Source: an uncultured Campylobacter sp. (lineage in GTDB: Bacteria; Campylobacterota; Campylobacteria; Campylobacterales; Campylobacteraceae). From it: a DNA stretch of 5,005 nucleotides. The DNA is taken from assembly GCF_938045225.1 (NCBI RefSeq), contig NZ_CALINL010000206.1, positions 1-5,005 of the forward strand. The letters run 5' to 3'. Shown here piece after piece: positions 1 through 5,005 of the stretch. The notes under the pieces were generated by a model. It saw only the letters and a list, made by a program, of their open reading frames with translations, was not told where the DNA came from and ran no database searches. The translations under genes and the position numbers were made by a program. The number at the start of each line of letters is the position of its first letter. The first letter of the stretch is position 1.

Positions 1-189
1 GAAATTCGTGTTAATCCTGAAGATAGCGACTATCTAAAAGAGCAATTTAGTAAAAACGAACGCGTAAAAGTAAGTGCTGATGACGCTATAAGCAAAGGTG
101 GCGTGGTGATAATAAGCGAGGGCGGAAACATCGATGCGACGATGCAAACAAGGCTAGAGAAGCTAAAAATGCTGGTAAATAATGAATAA
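1..189 (+). CDS. fliH: Flagellar assembly protein FliH, C-terminal end (partial)
   Basis: The window opens inside this gene; frame 1 is open from base 1 to a TAA at 187-189 and gives 62 residues. FliH binds and regulates the flagellar type III export ATPase FliI at the cytoplasmic side of the basal body. The visible part fits the FliH/HrpE C-terminal domain: it begins EIRVNPED, then has the run DDAISKGGVVIISEGGNID, and ends in a charged helix rich in Leu and Lys. In related proteins this region ends in the same glycine-rich strand and helix. The last 8 bases overlap the start of dxs, as expected for co-transcribed genes, and fliH directly before dxs is, as I recall, the C. jejuni order. The N-terminal coiled coil lies outside the window. 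The family call rests on the short C-terminal pattern plus synteny. Confidence 0.85.
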   Translation, partial: EIRVNPEDSDYLKEQFSKNERVKVSADDAISKGGVVIISEGGNIDATMQTRLEKLKMLVNNE

Positions 190-2029
190 AGACGTTAAAA
201 GCCTAAATGTCGATGAGCTAAACGCACTTTGCCACGACATCAGAGATAAAATTTTATCCACCGTTAGCAAAAATGGCGGTCATCTTAGCTCAAACATCGG
301 TGCAGTCGAGATCATCGTTGCGATACACAAAATTTTTGACGTTACAAAAGATCCGTTTATCTTTGACGTGAGCCACCAAAGCTACGCGCACAAGCTAATC
401 ACTGGACGCTGGGATAAATTTGACACGCTTAGAAAATTTGGCGGTATCAGCGGCTACACCAAGCCTTCCGAAAGTAAATACGACTACTTTATCGCCGGAC
501 ACAGCTCCACCTCTATCTCGCTTGCAGTCGGCGCTTCAAAGGCGATCAAGCTAAAGGGCGAGGATCGCATCCCAGTGGCCTTTATCGGCGACGGCTCGAT
601 GAGCGCGGGTATCGCGTACGAGGCGCTAAATGAACTGGGAGATATCAAAAACCCCTGCGTCATCGTCCTAAACGACAACGAGATGAGCATCAGTAAGCCC
701 ATCGGCGCCTTTAGCAACTACCTCTCGCAGATGATGGCCGGGCCGCTATATCAGAAGTTTAAAAGCCGTGTAGAGAAATTTTTGAGCTATATGCCAGACG
801 GCGCCGCGTATATGGCGCGCAGGATGGAGGAGGGCATTAGGATCTTTACGCCCGGGATGTTTTTTGAGGAGCTGGGGCTTGAGTACATCGGTCCCGTAAA
901 CGGCCACGACGTGAGGGCGCTTATTGAGGCGTTTAACGTCGCAAAAGGTATGAAAAAGCCCGTCGTCGTACATGCGCAGACGCTAAAGGGTAAGGGATAC
1001 GAAAAGGCCGAGGGGCATCTGGCTAGCTGGCACGGCGTGAGCCCGTTTGATTTACAAAGCGGCGAAGCTATCAAAAAATCAGCCGCCAAATCGGCCACCG
1101 CGCTCTTTGCGGAAAATTTGACCCAGCTAGCGAGCGAGCATAAAAATATCGTCGGAGTAACTGCCGCGATGCCTACTGGCACGGGTATAGACGCGCTGAT
1201 GGAGAGGTTTCCCGATAGATTTTGGGACGTCGCGATTGCCGAGCAACACGCCGTCGCCTCGATGGCCGCGATGGCGAAGGAAGGTTTTAAGCCCTTTATC
1301 GCGATTTATTCGACTTTTTTGCAGCGGGCGTTTGACCAGGTCGTGCACGACTGCGCGATCATGAATCTAAACGTCGTCTTTGCGATGGACCGCGCGGGCA
1401 TCGTCGGCGAGGACGGCGAGACGCATCAGGGCGCGTTTGACGTTAGTTATCTAAATTTGATCCCGAATTTGGCGATTTTCGCGCCTCGTTGCGCCGATAG
1501 TTTTAGGCTCGCTATGCGCTACGCCTACGCTCACGAGGGGCCTTGCGCTTTTCGCTATCCGCGCGGAGCTTTTGCGCTGGCGCAGGGCGAATTTGAGGCT
1601 AGAGAGCTAAAGCTTGGCAAAGGCGAAATCTTGGTCGAGAGTAGTGTGGAAGCGGCATTTATCGCTTACGGTAACGCCGTTGGCAAGGCAAACGCGGCGC
1701 GCAAAATTTTACTCGAAAAAACGGACGGCAAATTTGACCCGAGCCTTGTTGATCTAGTGTTTGTTAAGCCGCTTGACGGCGAACTTTTGCAAGAGCTCGC
1801 GCGCAAGCATAAAATTTGGTACATTTTTTCCGATACCGCAAAAAAGGGCGGCGTAGGCGAGATTTTAGCCGCGTTTTTACAGGAGCGGCGCATTTTTGAC
1901 GTGCGCATAGTTAGCTTTGAGTTTGATGACGCGTTTATCCCGCACGGCGCTACGGCCGACGTCGAAAAGGCTCTTGGTATCGACGCGGCAAGCATTTGCG
2001 AGAAAATTTTATCCGAAACGGCGGATTAA
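182..2029 (+). CDS. dxs: 1-deoxy-D-xylulose-5-phosphate synthase
   Basis: Complete 615-residue cytoplasmic enzyme (E. coli Dxs is 620). It condenses pyruvate and glyceraldehyde 3-phosphate, using thiamine diphosphate (ThDP) and Mg2+, to give DXP, the entry to the MEP isoprenoid pathway and a precursor of thiamine and, in many bacteria, pyridoxal. Visible in order: NGGHLSSNIGAVE (31-43) with the substrate-contacting His34; the ThDP/Mg motif GDG at 136-138 through N164-D165-N166; WHGV at 283-286; the transketolase pyrimidine domain from about 300 with AIAEQHA (351-357) carrying the catalytic Glu354; DRAGIVGEDGETHQG (403-417); YPRG (459-462); and a transketolase C-terminal domain from about 485. 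ATG 182 is chosen because it overlaps the fliH stop and leaves the N-terminus at family length. No good Shine-Dalgarno precedes it, so translation is probably coupled to fliH. GC is about 42% over the first 300 bases and about 55% after base 540 by hand count. Confidence 0.98.
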   Translation: MNKDVKSLNVDELNALCHDIRDKILSTVSKNGGHLSSNIGAVEIIVAIHKIFDVTKDPFIFDVSHQSYAHKLITGRWDKFDTLRKFGGISGYTKPSESKYDYFIAGHSSTSISLAVGASKAIKLKGEDRIPVAFIGDGSMSAGIAYEALNELGDIKNPCVIVLNDNEMSISKPIGAFSNYLSQMMAGPLYQKFKSRVEKFLSYMPDGAAYMARRMEEGIRIFTPGMFFEELGLEYIGPVNGHDVRALIEAFNVAKGMKKPVVVHAQTLKGKGYEKAEGHLASWHGVSPFDLQSGEAIKKSAAKSATALFAENLTQLASEHKNIVGVTAAMPTGTGIDALMERFPDRFWDVAIAEQHAVASMAAMAKEGFKPFIAIYSTFLQRAFDQVVHDCAIMNLNVVFAMDRAGIVGEDGETHQGAFDVSYLNLIPNLAIFAPRCADSFRLAMRYAYAHEGPCAFRYPRGAFALAQGEFEARELKLGKGEILVESSVEAAFIAYGNAVGKANAARKILLEKTDGKFDPSLVDLVFVKPLDGELLQELARKHKIWYIFSDTAKKGGVGEILAAFLQERRIFDVRIVSFEFDDAFIPHGATADVEKALGIDAASICEKILSETAD

Positions 2030-2091
2030 ATTTGAGCTGAAGCGTTTTTGCGCGTTTTGGCGAGCGCATTTAGGCGGAGAAGGCGAAAAAT

Positions 2092-2283
2092 CTGAGCGAA
2101 ACAAACCTTTTTATACTCGGTCTCGCCGCCCTTACTTTGATTTACCGTGCCTTAAACGGCATAGGCAAATTTGCGCGCATCAAGCCGGTTTTATTTATTT
2201 TTATCTTCGTTTATCTTTTTTCGCGGGCTGGCTCGCGAGCGAATTTTGGGTTAAATTTGAGCCGCGATAGGCTTTTGCGCTAA
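2092..2283 (+). CDS. Possible small two-helix membrane protein with a CTG start, or a decayed one
   Basis: I do not recognise a family. The frame is open from just after a stop at 2071-2073 to TAA 2281-2283. Counted from CTG 2092 it gives 63 residues. Two hydrophobic stretches are evident: residues about 5-18 (NLFILGLAALTLIY) and about 33-43 (VLFIFIFVYLF). They are separated by a basic, glycine-containing turn (R19, K26, R29, K31), and an arginine-rich tail follows. A purine-rich sequence GGAGAAGG (2076-2083) sits 8 bases before the CTG, which is good ribosome-binding spacing. There is no ATG or GTG in frame, and the only in-frame TTG codons lie within or after the first helix. It begins 62 bases after the dxs stop on the same strand, so it could be the next gene of the operon. 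Either CTG is used as a rare start, an ATG has been lost by mutation, or the hydrophobicity is chance in T-rich DNA. Confidence 0.33.
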   Translation: MSETNLFILGLAALTLIYRALNGIGKFARIKPVLFIFIFVYLFSRAGSRANFGLNLSRDRLLR

Positions 2284-2760
2284 GGTTTGTTTTGCCCGCT
2301 ACGCCCTAGGATAAAATCTCTAAAAAACATTGCAGACTCTCGTTTTTACCTTTTATAAAATACTTAAATTTGGCGCCGGCGCTTGACTATACGCGGATTT
2401 TATCAAAAAGGTAAAATTTAAGTAGATTTTTGCTCGTAAATTTAGCCGTGCGGCAAGGCACAGAAGCTTGTTTAAATTTAAAATCGCAATTAGCGAAAAC
2501 TATTTTTACGCCTTTGCTTGAAAAACGTAGTCGTATCTAAAATGCTGCGGTATCGCCGCAACCGACAAAAAATAAATTTTTACGGTAGCGATGATAAGCG
2601 GCGTTTGGTTGCAACGATCGATAGCAAAATTTACGCTGCATTAAAAGTCGGATTTTTATTTAAATTCGGCGAGCAAACCGTCAAATTTAAATCGTCTTCA
2701 AATTTAAGTCCCAAAACGCTAAATTCGGTAGGGCAAATCTAAGTCTAAACGTCTAAATTT
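2284..2760. other. Long AT-rich spacer between dxs and perR without a recognisable gene
   Basis: This is the core of an 879-base gap after dxs. All frames are broken by frequent stops except a 74-codon stretch from a TTG at 2518, which has low-complexity Lys/Ser/Phe content and no convincing start site. The word AAATTT recurs roughly every 60 bases. Besides the interlocked inverted repeats at 2344-2424, two small stem-loops follow one another. The first is TGCGG/CCGCA with loop TATCG (2546-2560). The second pairs ACCG (2561-2564) with CGGT (2583-2586), with A-tract/T-tract pairing inside. No T-run follows either, so they are not good terminators. No tRNA-like cloverleaf or TPsiC-arm motif was seen. 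Confidence 0.6.
2344..2424. repeat. Two interlocked 11-bp inverted repeats
   Basis: TTTTACCTTTT (2344-2354) is perfectly complementary to AAAAGGTAAAA (2406-2416), and TACTTAAATTT (2361-2371) is perfectly complementary to AAATTTAAGTA (2414-2424). The arms are in the order A, B, A', B' rather than nested, and the two right arms share bases 2414-2416. The two stems therefore cannot both form in full unless as a pseudoknot. The space between holds a GC-rich palindrome, GCGCCGGCGC (2373-2382). Both stems are A/T-rich, so thermodynamic stability would be modest. Function is unknown; possibilities are a regulatory RNA element or paired protein-binding half-sites. Confidence 0.55.
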
Positions 2761-2829
2761 ACCTTGAGTATAGCGCTTAAACTCGCAAAAAGTATAAATT
2801 TGACTACAAACGACACAAATTTTAGTAAA

Positions 2830-2844
2830 TAATAATTTATATTA
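2830..2844. promoter_or_regulatory. Candidate PerR-box-like operator upstream of perR
   Basis: TAATAATTTATATTA matches 10 of the 14 defined positions of the Bacillus PerR-box consensus (TTATAATNATTATAA) and sits in a looser dyad bounded by GTAA (2825-2828) and TTAC (2842-2845). It lies 64 bases before the perR start. C. jejuni PerR is reported to repress its own gene, so an autoregulatory operator is expected near here. The region is extremely A/T-rich, so a chance match is possible, and the Campylobacter consensus may differ from that of Bacillus. Confidence 0.35.
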
Positions 2845-2849
2845 CCAAC

Positions 2850-2883
2850 TATAAAGAAGTTTTAAATAAAATTTTTGTATATT
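2850..2883 (+). promoter_or_regulatory. Candidate sigma-70 promoter elements for perR
   Basis: Two -10-like hexamers lie between the operator-like dyad and the gene. TATAAA at 2850-2855 is six bases after that dyad. TATATT at 2878-2883 is preceded directly by TTTTTG, the T-rich and G-containing context typical of Campylobacter extended -10 promoters, which usually lack a conserved -35 box. Starting from the second would give a leader of roughly 20 bases. A further TATAAA is at 2793-2798. Which one is used cannot be decided from sequence alone. Independent transcription of perR is likely given the long gap after dxs. Confidence 0.45.
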
Positions 2884-2908
2884 TAGCTAAAAAATATCAG
2901 GAAAAACG

Positions 2909-3319
2909 ATGAATTACATGGAACTTCTCAAAAATCACGGCCTCAAAGCCACCCCGCAGCGCCTCGGCGTGCTCAAGATCCTCGACCGCCACACGCACCC
3001 GACGATCGATGAGCTTTATGAAGAGATCTGCGCCGAAAACCCGTCCGTATCGCTCGCGACGGTGTATAAAAACCTAAATATGCTCAAAGACGAAGGGCTC
3101 GTCGTCGAGGTAAATATGCCGAACCAAAAGGCGCGCTACGATATCTTTAGCTACCCGCACATCCACGTCGTATGCGAGAGCTGCGGACACGTCGAGGATT
3201 ATAACTTTTGCGAGGCGCTGAGCGAGTACAAGGAAAGCTTGGAGAGAAAGCTCGGAAATTTCATCGAAAAGATGAATGTGCTCGTAACCGTAAAAGACTG
3301 TAAAAACTGCCGCCATTAG
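2909..3319 (+). CDS. perR: Peroxide-responsive Fur-family repressor PerR
   Basis: Complete 136-residue cytoplasmic DNA-binding regulator. PerR represses peroxide-defence genes (in C. jejuni katA and ahpC) and is inactivated by metal-catalysed oxidation of its regulatory-site histidines. The N-terminal winged helix contains ATPQR (14-18) and the recognition helix SLATVYKNL (48-56). Regulatory metal ligands align with B. subtilis PerR: His30 (H37), Asp78 in RYD (D85), His84 and His86 in HIH (H91, H93), and Asp97 (D104). The Asp at this last position is a PerR hallmark, where Fur usually has Glu. The structural zinc site is C89-x2-C92 and C131-x2-C134. Start: ATG 2909 has AGGA at 2899-2902 at good spacing; Met4 does not. 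Downstream of dxs as in C. jejuni Cj0321-Cj0322, which favours PerR over Fur or Zur. Confidence 0.93.
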   Translation: MNYMELLKNHGLKATPQRLGVLKILDRHTHPTIDELYEEICAENPSVSLATVYKNLNMLKDEGLVVEVNMPNQKARYDIFSYPHIHVVCESCGHVEDYNFCEALSEYKESLERKLGNFIEKMNVLVTVKDCKNCRH

Positions 3320-3322
3320 GCT

Positions 3323-3350
3323 TTTGGCTCGCTTTTTTTGGCGAGCCAAA
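3323..3350 (+). terminator. Stem-loop terminator after perR
   Basis: TTTGGCTCGC (3323-3332) pairs perfectly with GCGAGCCAAA (3341-3350), a 10-bp stem with an 8-base T-rich loop. It begins only 4 bases after the perR stop. A TTT follows at once and a second T-run (3361-3366) lies ten bases further on. The tail is interrupted, so termination may be partial, but position and stem strength make this the obvious end of the perR transcript. Confidence 0.75.
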
Positions 3351-3402
3351 TTTGCTCTCGTTTTTTGCCTTGCACGTATCGTTCGACAAAGCGAGTAAGG
3401 CT

Positions 3403-3408
3403 TATAAT
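3403..3408 (+). promoter_or_regulatory. Perfect TATAAT -10 box in the spacer after perR
   Basis: TATAAT lies on the + strand after the perR terminator with no coding frame downstream on that strand; the next gene is convergent. A weak -35-like TTCGAC (3382-3387) lies 15 bases upstream, which is short of the usual spacing. Transcription from here would run into the stem-loop at 3426-3460 and then antisense into the SMI1/KNR4-like gene. It could also be a chance hexamer. Confidence 0.25.
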
Positions 3409-3425
3409 TTTTAGTATAGCTACAG

Positions 3426-3460
3426 GCGTTTTTGGCGCTTAAAAATAATGCCAAAAATGC
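3426..3460. repeat. 11-bp imperfect inverted repeat (hairpin) in the convergent spacer
   Basis: GCGTTTTTGGC (3426-3436) pairs with GCCAAAAATGC (3450-3460), ten Watson-Crick pairs and one G-T pair, around a 13-base A-rich loop. It lies between perR and the convergent gene starting at 4293. Neither strand has a T-run directly after the stem, so it is not a standard intrinsic terminator, although it could still help end transcription from either side. The rest of the 290-base spacer (3461-3609) shows no gene or other structure. Confidence 0.5.
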
Positions 3461-3609
3461 ATAAAACCGCGCTTATGTTAATAAAATTTGCAGCAGTTTT
3501 TGATCCTGCAAGCGAGCTTTTATCAAGAATAAATTATATTCGCAAGAGCTTTGGTAGCGCCAAAACAGCGAGATATTGCATCTTAACCTACTTAAATTCA
3601 TACTAAACC

Positions 3610-4293
3610 TCACTCCGCGACGCGATTTACCCAGATCAAAAACTCATCGCCTGGGTTCTCGTCGTCCAAATGCGCGGGGGTGATGAGCTCAAGCGCTGTT
3701 TGCGGGATCGTCGTTTTGAACGTCTGTGCTACCCACTGCTGAAATTTCAGGTTTGGATGCACGATAAAGTCGTCATTCTCGCTGTTTGGCGGCGCGCTAA
3801 AATCCTCGTCCCAGCAGATTTCATCGTATCCGATCGCAAGCAATCGCAAAAAATCAAGCCCGCTATGAGCCAAAACACAGGTCATCGTCGAGCCCGAGCC
3901 CGAGCCCATGTGCACGATCTTTGTTTCCCCTGCATCGTCCAGCCACAGCGCGCACATCGAGCCCTCCGAGCCGCTGCCTGCGAACACGCAAAGCCGCTGC
4001 TTGATCTCTGCGGCAAGCTCGCGATCCTTGCCGTAAAACCAATACCTTAGCTCCTCGTCGCGATTTTTCGGCTCATCCGTGAAAAATACGATATCCGTGC
4101 CGCCCTCGCGCTCATCCTCACCCCAGCTCTGCTTCAGCCGATCCTGCGGGTAGAGATAGCCGCGTCTGCGCCCGCCAGCATCGTCATAAAAGCCGTTTGC
4201 TTCGATCCACGCATAAAGCGCTTCAAGCTCGCTCGGCACGCGCATGTCCTGCGGTAGCGCCTCGCGCAGCTGCGCTAACAATAAATTTTTCAC
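3610..4293 (-). CDS. SMI1/KNR4 (SUKH)-like protein, probable immunity-type protein
   Basis: Complete 227-residue soluble protein with no signal peptide or membrane segment. The pattern fits the SMI1/KNR4 (SUKH) superfamily: an N-terminal helix before LYAWIEANGFY (26-36), then GYLYP (45-49), a variable acidic part, LCVFAGSGSEGSMCALWLDD (101-120), a glycine/serine strand MGSGSGS (129-135), and DFLRLLAIGYDEICW (147-161), ending with NLKFQQWVAQTF (181-192). In bacteria, SUKH proteins are widely predicted, and in some cases shown, to neutralise toxins of contact-dependent or polymorphic systems, but no toxin gene is in view. Start is GTG 4293, supported by AAGGAG (4299-4304 on this strand) five bases upstream. 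The gene is convergent with perR and GC-rich. A TAAAAT at 4325-4330 (minus strand) could be its -10. The superfamily assignment is from memory of its motifs; the specific partner is unknown. Confidence 0.8.
   Translation of the reverse strand: MKNLLLAQLREALPQDMRVPSELEALYAWIEANGFYDDAGGRRRGYLYPQDRLKQSWGEDEREGGTDIVFFTDEPKNRDEELRYWFYGKDRELAAEIKQRLCVFAGSGSEGSMCALWLDDAGETKIVHMGSGSGSTMTCVLAHSGLDFLRLLAIGYDEICWDEDFSAPPNSENDDFIVHPNLKFQQWVAQTFKTTIPQTALELITPAHLDDENPGDEFLIWVNRVAE
3890..3907. repeat. Three tandem GAGCCC hexamers inside the SMI1/KNR4-like gene
   Basis: GAGCCC occurs three times in a row on the + strand. On the coding strand this reads GGGCTC and encodes the alternating Gly/Ser segment near residues 130-135. 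The unit is six bases, so gain or loss of copies would keep the frame and only change the length of the Gly/Ser loop. Confidence 0.7.
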
Positions 4294-4617
4294 GATCGCT
4301 CCTTTTGCTAAATTTGCCGCTCGAATTTTACTGCGTTTCGGCTAAATTTACGGATATTTTGTCTGATATTTGCGGCGTTTTATGCGCCCCGTCGCCGCAA
4401 GCGTAAATCGGGCTTTTAAAATTTAGCTGATTTTCGTTGCGATACGCACGTGGCAGCGATATGAGCGCATATTTAAAAAAGAGTATGAGAATTTTCAGTA
4501 GAAAAATGCGTAAAATTTTACGACCTAAATTTTACTATTTTAAGGTTTCTTTGCTTTTTTGCAGAAATTTACGGTTTTAAATTTAGCTCGCTGCAAAGAG
4601 TAAAATTTTAGCGATAC
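4294..4617. other. AT-rich spacer between the two minus-strand genes
   Basis: A 324-base gap with no credible gene in any frame. The first bases hold the ribosome-binding site and probable promoter of the SMI1/KNR4-like gene. AAATTT appears about eight times, roughly once per 40 bases, and TAAAATTTTA twice (4511-4520 and 4601-4610). TTTGCAG near 4557-4563 pairs with CTGCAAA (4591-4597), but no T-run follows on either strand. The length suggests that the two genes are transcribed separately rather than as a tight operon. Confidence 0.6.
4509..4522. repeat. 14-bp perfect palindrome
   Basis: CGTAAAATTTTACG is a complete dyad with no loop. The core TAAAATTTTA recurs at 4601-4610, and half-sites AATTTTAC occur near 4325 and 4527. 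It could be a binding site for a dimeric regulator, but in a genome so rich in AAATTT it may be incidental. Confidence 0.35.
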
Positions 4618-5005
4618 CTATAAATTTAAAATTTCCCGCGCCTTTTGCTTGCACGCCTCAAATTTTTGCTCAAATTCCGCGCGTCTTTGCAGCTCGTTTT
4701 TCGCCCCCATTTTGGTGTATCCCGAGCCTCGCTCTAGAAAATATACATAGCCGGTATCTTTAAACTCCACCGCAAGCGGCATTTGCGCACCCTCTACCCC
4801 CTCGCAAACAAGCTGCGCAAGCGCGTACTCCTCCAGCGCAAAGGCGTGCGGATACAGGCTTATCTTTTTTAGATTTTTAAGAGTGGCAAGCGGCAAAAGC
4901 GCCGGATATGGGGCCTTGCACTTCACCCAGGTTAGTTTTAGCACTTCAAGGCCCGTTAGGCCTTTGATGATCCCAATCTAGCGTGCCGCTAATGCACAGA
5001 TATCG
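4618..5005 (-). pseudogene. Leucine-rich-repeat-like protein, C-terminal part, apparently frameshifted and cut by the window edge
   Basis: The minus-strand frame ending at TAG 4618-4620 is open back to a stop at 4978-4980. From a GTG at 4944 it would give 108 residues, but that GTG lacks a Shine-Dalgarno and lies in the middle of a repeat-like unit. The sequence upstream of it in frame, IKGLTGLEVLKLTWVKC, and then PLATLKNLKKISLYPH look like leucine-rich repeats. They are followed by a helical EEYALAQLV segment, a VYFLERGSG strand and a charged coiled C-terminus. In the frame one base off, the bases from 5005 to about 4970 read YLCISGTLDWDH, which fits as the preceding repeat unit. A one-base insertion (or two-base loss) near 4965-4980 therefore seems to split one longer gene, through mutation or sequencing error. 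The alternative is an intact short gene of 4618-4944. Function is unknown; the neighbouring SUKH-like gene hints at an immunity-type locus. Confidence 0.55.

Noticed and set aside
787..1182. Long minus-strand frame opposite dxs (similar ones at 484-717 and 1666-1995)
   Set aside because: These are shadows of the GC-rich dxs coding frame, with no start signals of their own and no family resemblance.
2231..2240. GCTCGCGAGC palindrome followed by AATTTT as a dxs terminator
   Set aside because: There is no loop or proper T-run, and it lies inside the possible small membrane-protein frame.
1917..2270. 117-codon + strand frame from a TTG inside dxs running past its stop
   Set aside because: Its first third is the dxs sequence in another frame, and the rest is basic and Cys/Phe-rich with no domain pattern. 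The frame one base away gives the more plausible hydrophobic protein.
2518..2742. 74-codon + strand frame from a TTG
   Set aside because: No Shine-Dalgarno, low-complexity Lys/Ser/Phe composition, no hydrophobic or domain pattern, and it sits in AAATTT-rich spacer. It is most likely a chance frame.
3074..3454. 126-codon minus-strand frame opposite perR
   Set aside because: It covers the convincing perR gene and runs through its terminator. It is a shadow frame.
3670..4050. 126-codon + strand frame opposite the SUKH-like gene (also 4197-4406)
   Set aside because: The minus strand has a strong Shine-Dalgarno, a family-like pattern and full length. The + frames are Arg/Ala/His-rich shadows.
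4486..4497. TGAGAATTTTCA, a dyad resembling a Fur half-site pair
   Set aside because: It is too short and imperfect compared with the 19-bp Fur box and is not next to an iron-related gene.
1..5005. CRISPR array, tRNA, rRNA, insertion sequence or prophage attachment site
   Set aside because: No regularly spaced repeats, cloverleaf, transposase-like frame, terminal inverted repeats or target duplications were found on reading both strands.

Overview
The window comes from an epsilonproteobacterium (Campylobacterota), most likely a GC-richer Campylobacter of the oral group such as C. gracilis, C. rectus or C. showae. The basis is the gene order fliH-dxs-perR, which I recall from C. jejuni (Cj0320-Cj0322), the very high density of the word AAATTT between genes, and strong protein-level resemblance of Dxs and PerR to Campylobacter orthologues. 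The species assignment is inference from composition and synteny.

Left part (1-2029, + strand): the last 62 codons of the flagellar export regulator fliH overlap by 8 bases the complete gene dxs, the first committed enzyme of the MEP isoprenoid pathway. Middle (2030-2908): about 880 bases with no clear conventional gene. It holds a possible small two-helix membrane protein with a well-placed Shine-Dalgarno but only a CTG start, a pair of interlocked 11-bp inverted repeats, and the promoter/operator zone of perR. Then perR (2909-3319), a Fur-family peroxide-sensing repressor with all expected metal ligands, is closed by a strong stem-loop terminator.

Right part (3320-5005): a short convergent spacer carries a perfect TATAAT and a second hairpin. 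It is followed by two minus-strand genes of accessory character: a complete SMI1/KNR4 (SUKH)-like protein of the sort often found as immunity proteins of polymorphic toxins, and the 3' part of a leucine-rich-repeat-like gene whose reading frame is broken close to the window edge. A 324-base AT-rich spacer with several TAAAATTTTA-type palindromes separates them.

Functionally, the left half is conserved housekeeping (flagellar export, isoprenoid/ThDP precursor synthesis, peroxide stress control). The right half looks like the edge of a variable immunity-type cassette inserted after perR. No toxin, CRISPR array, tRNA, rRNA or insertion sequence is visible.
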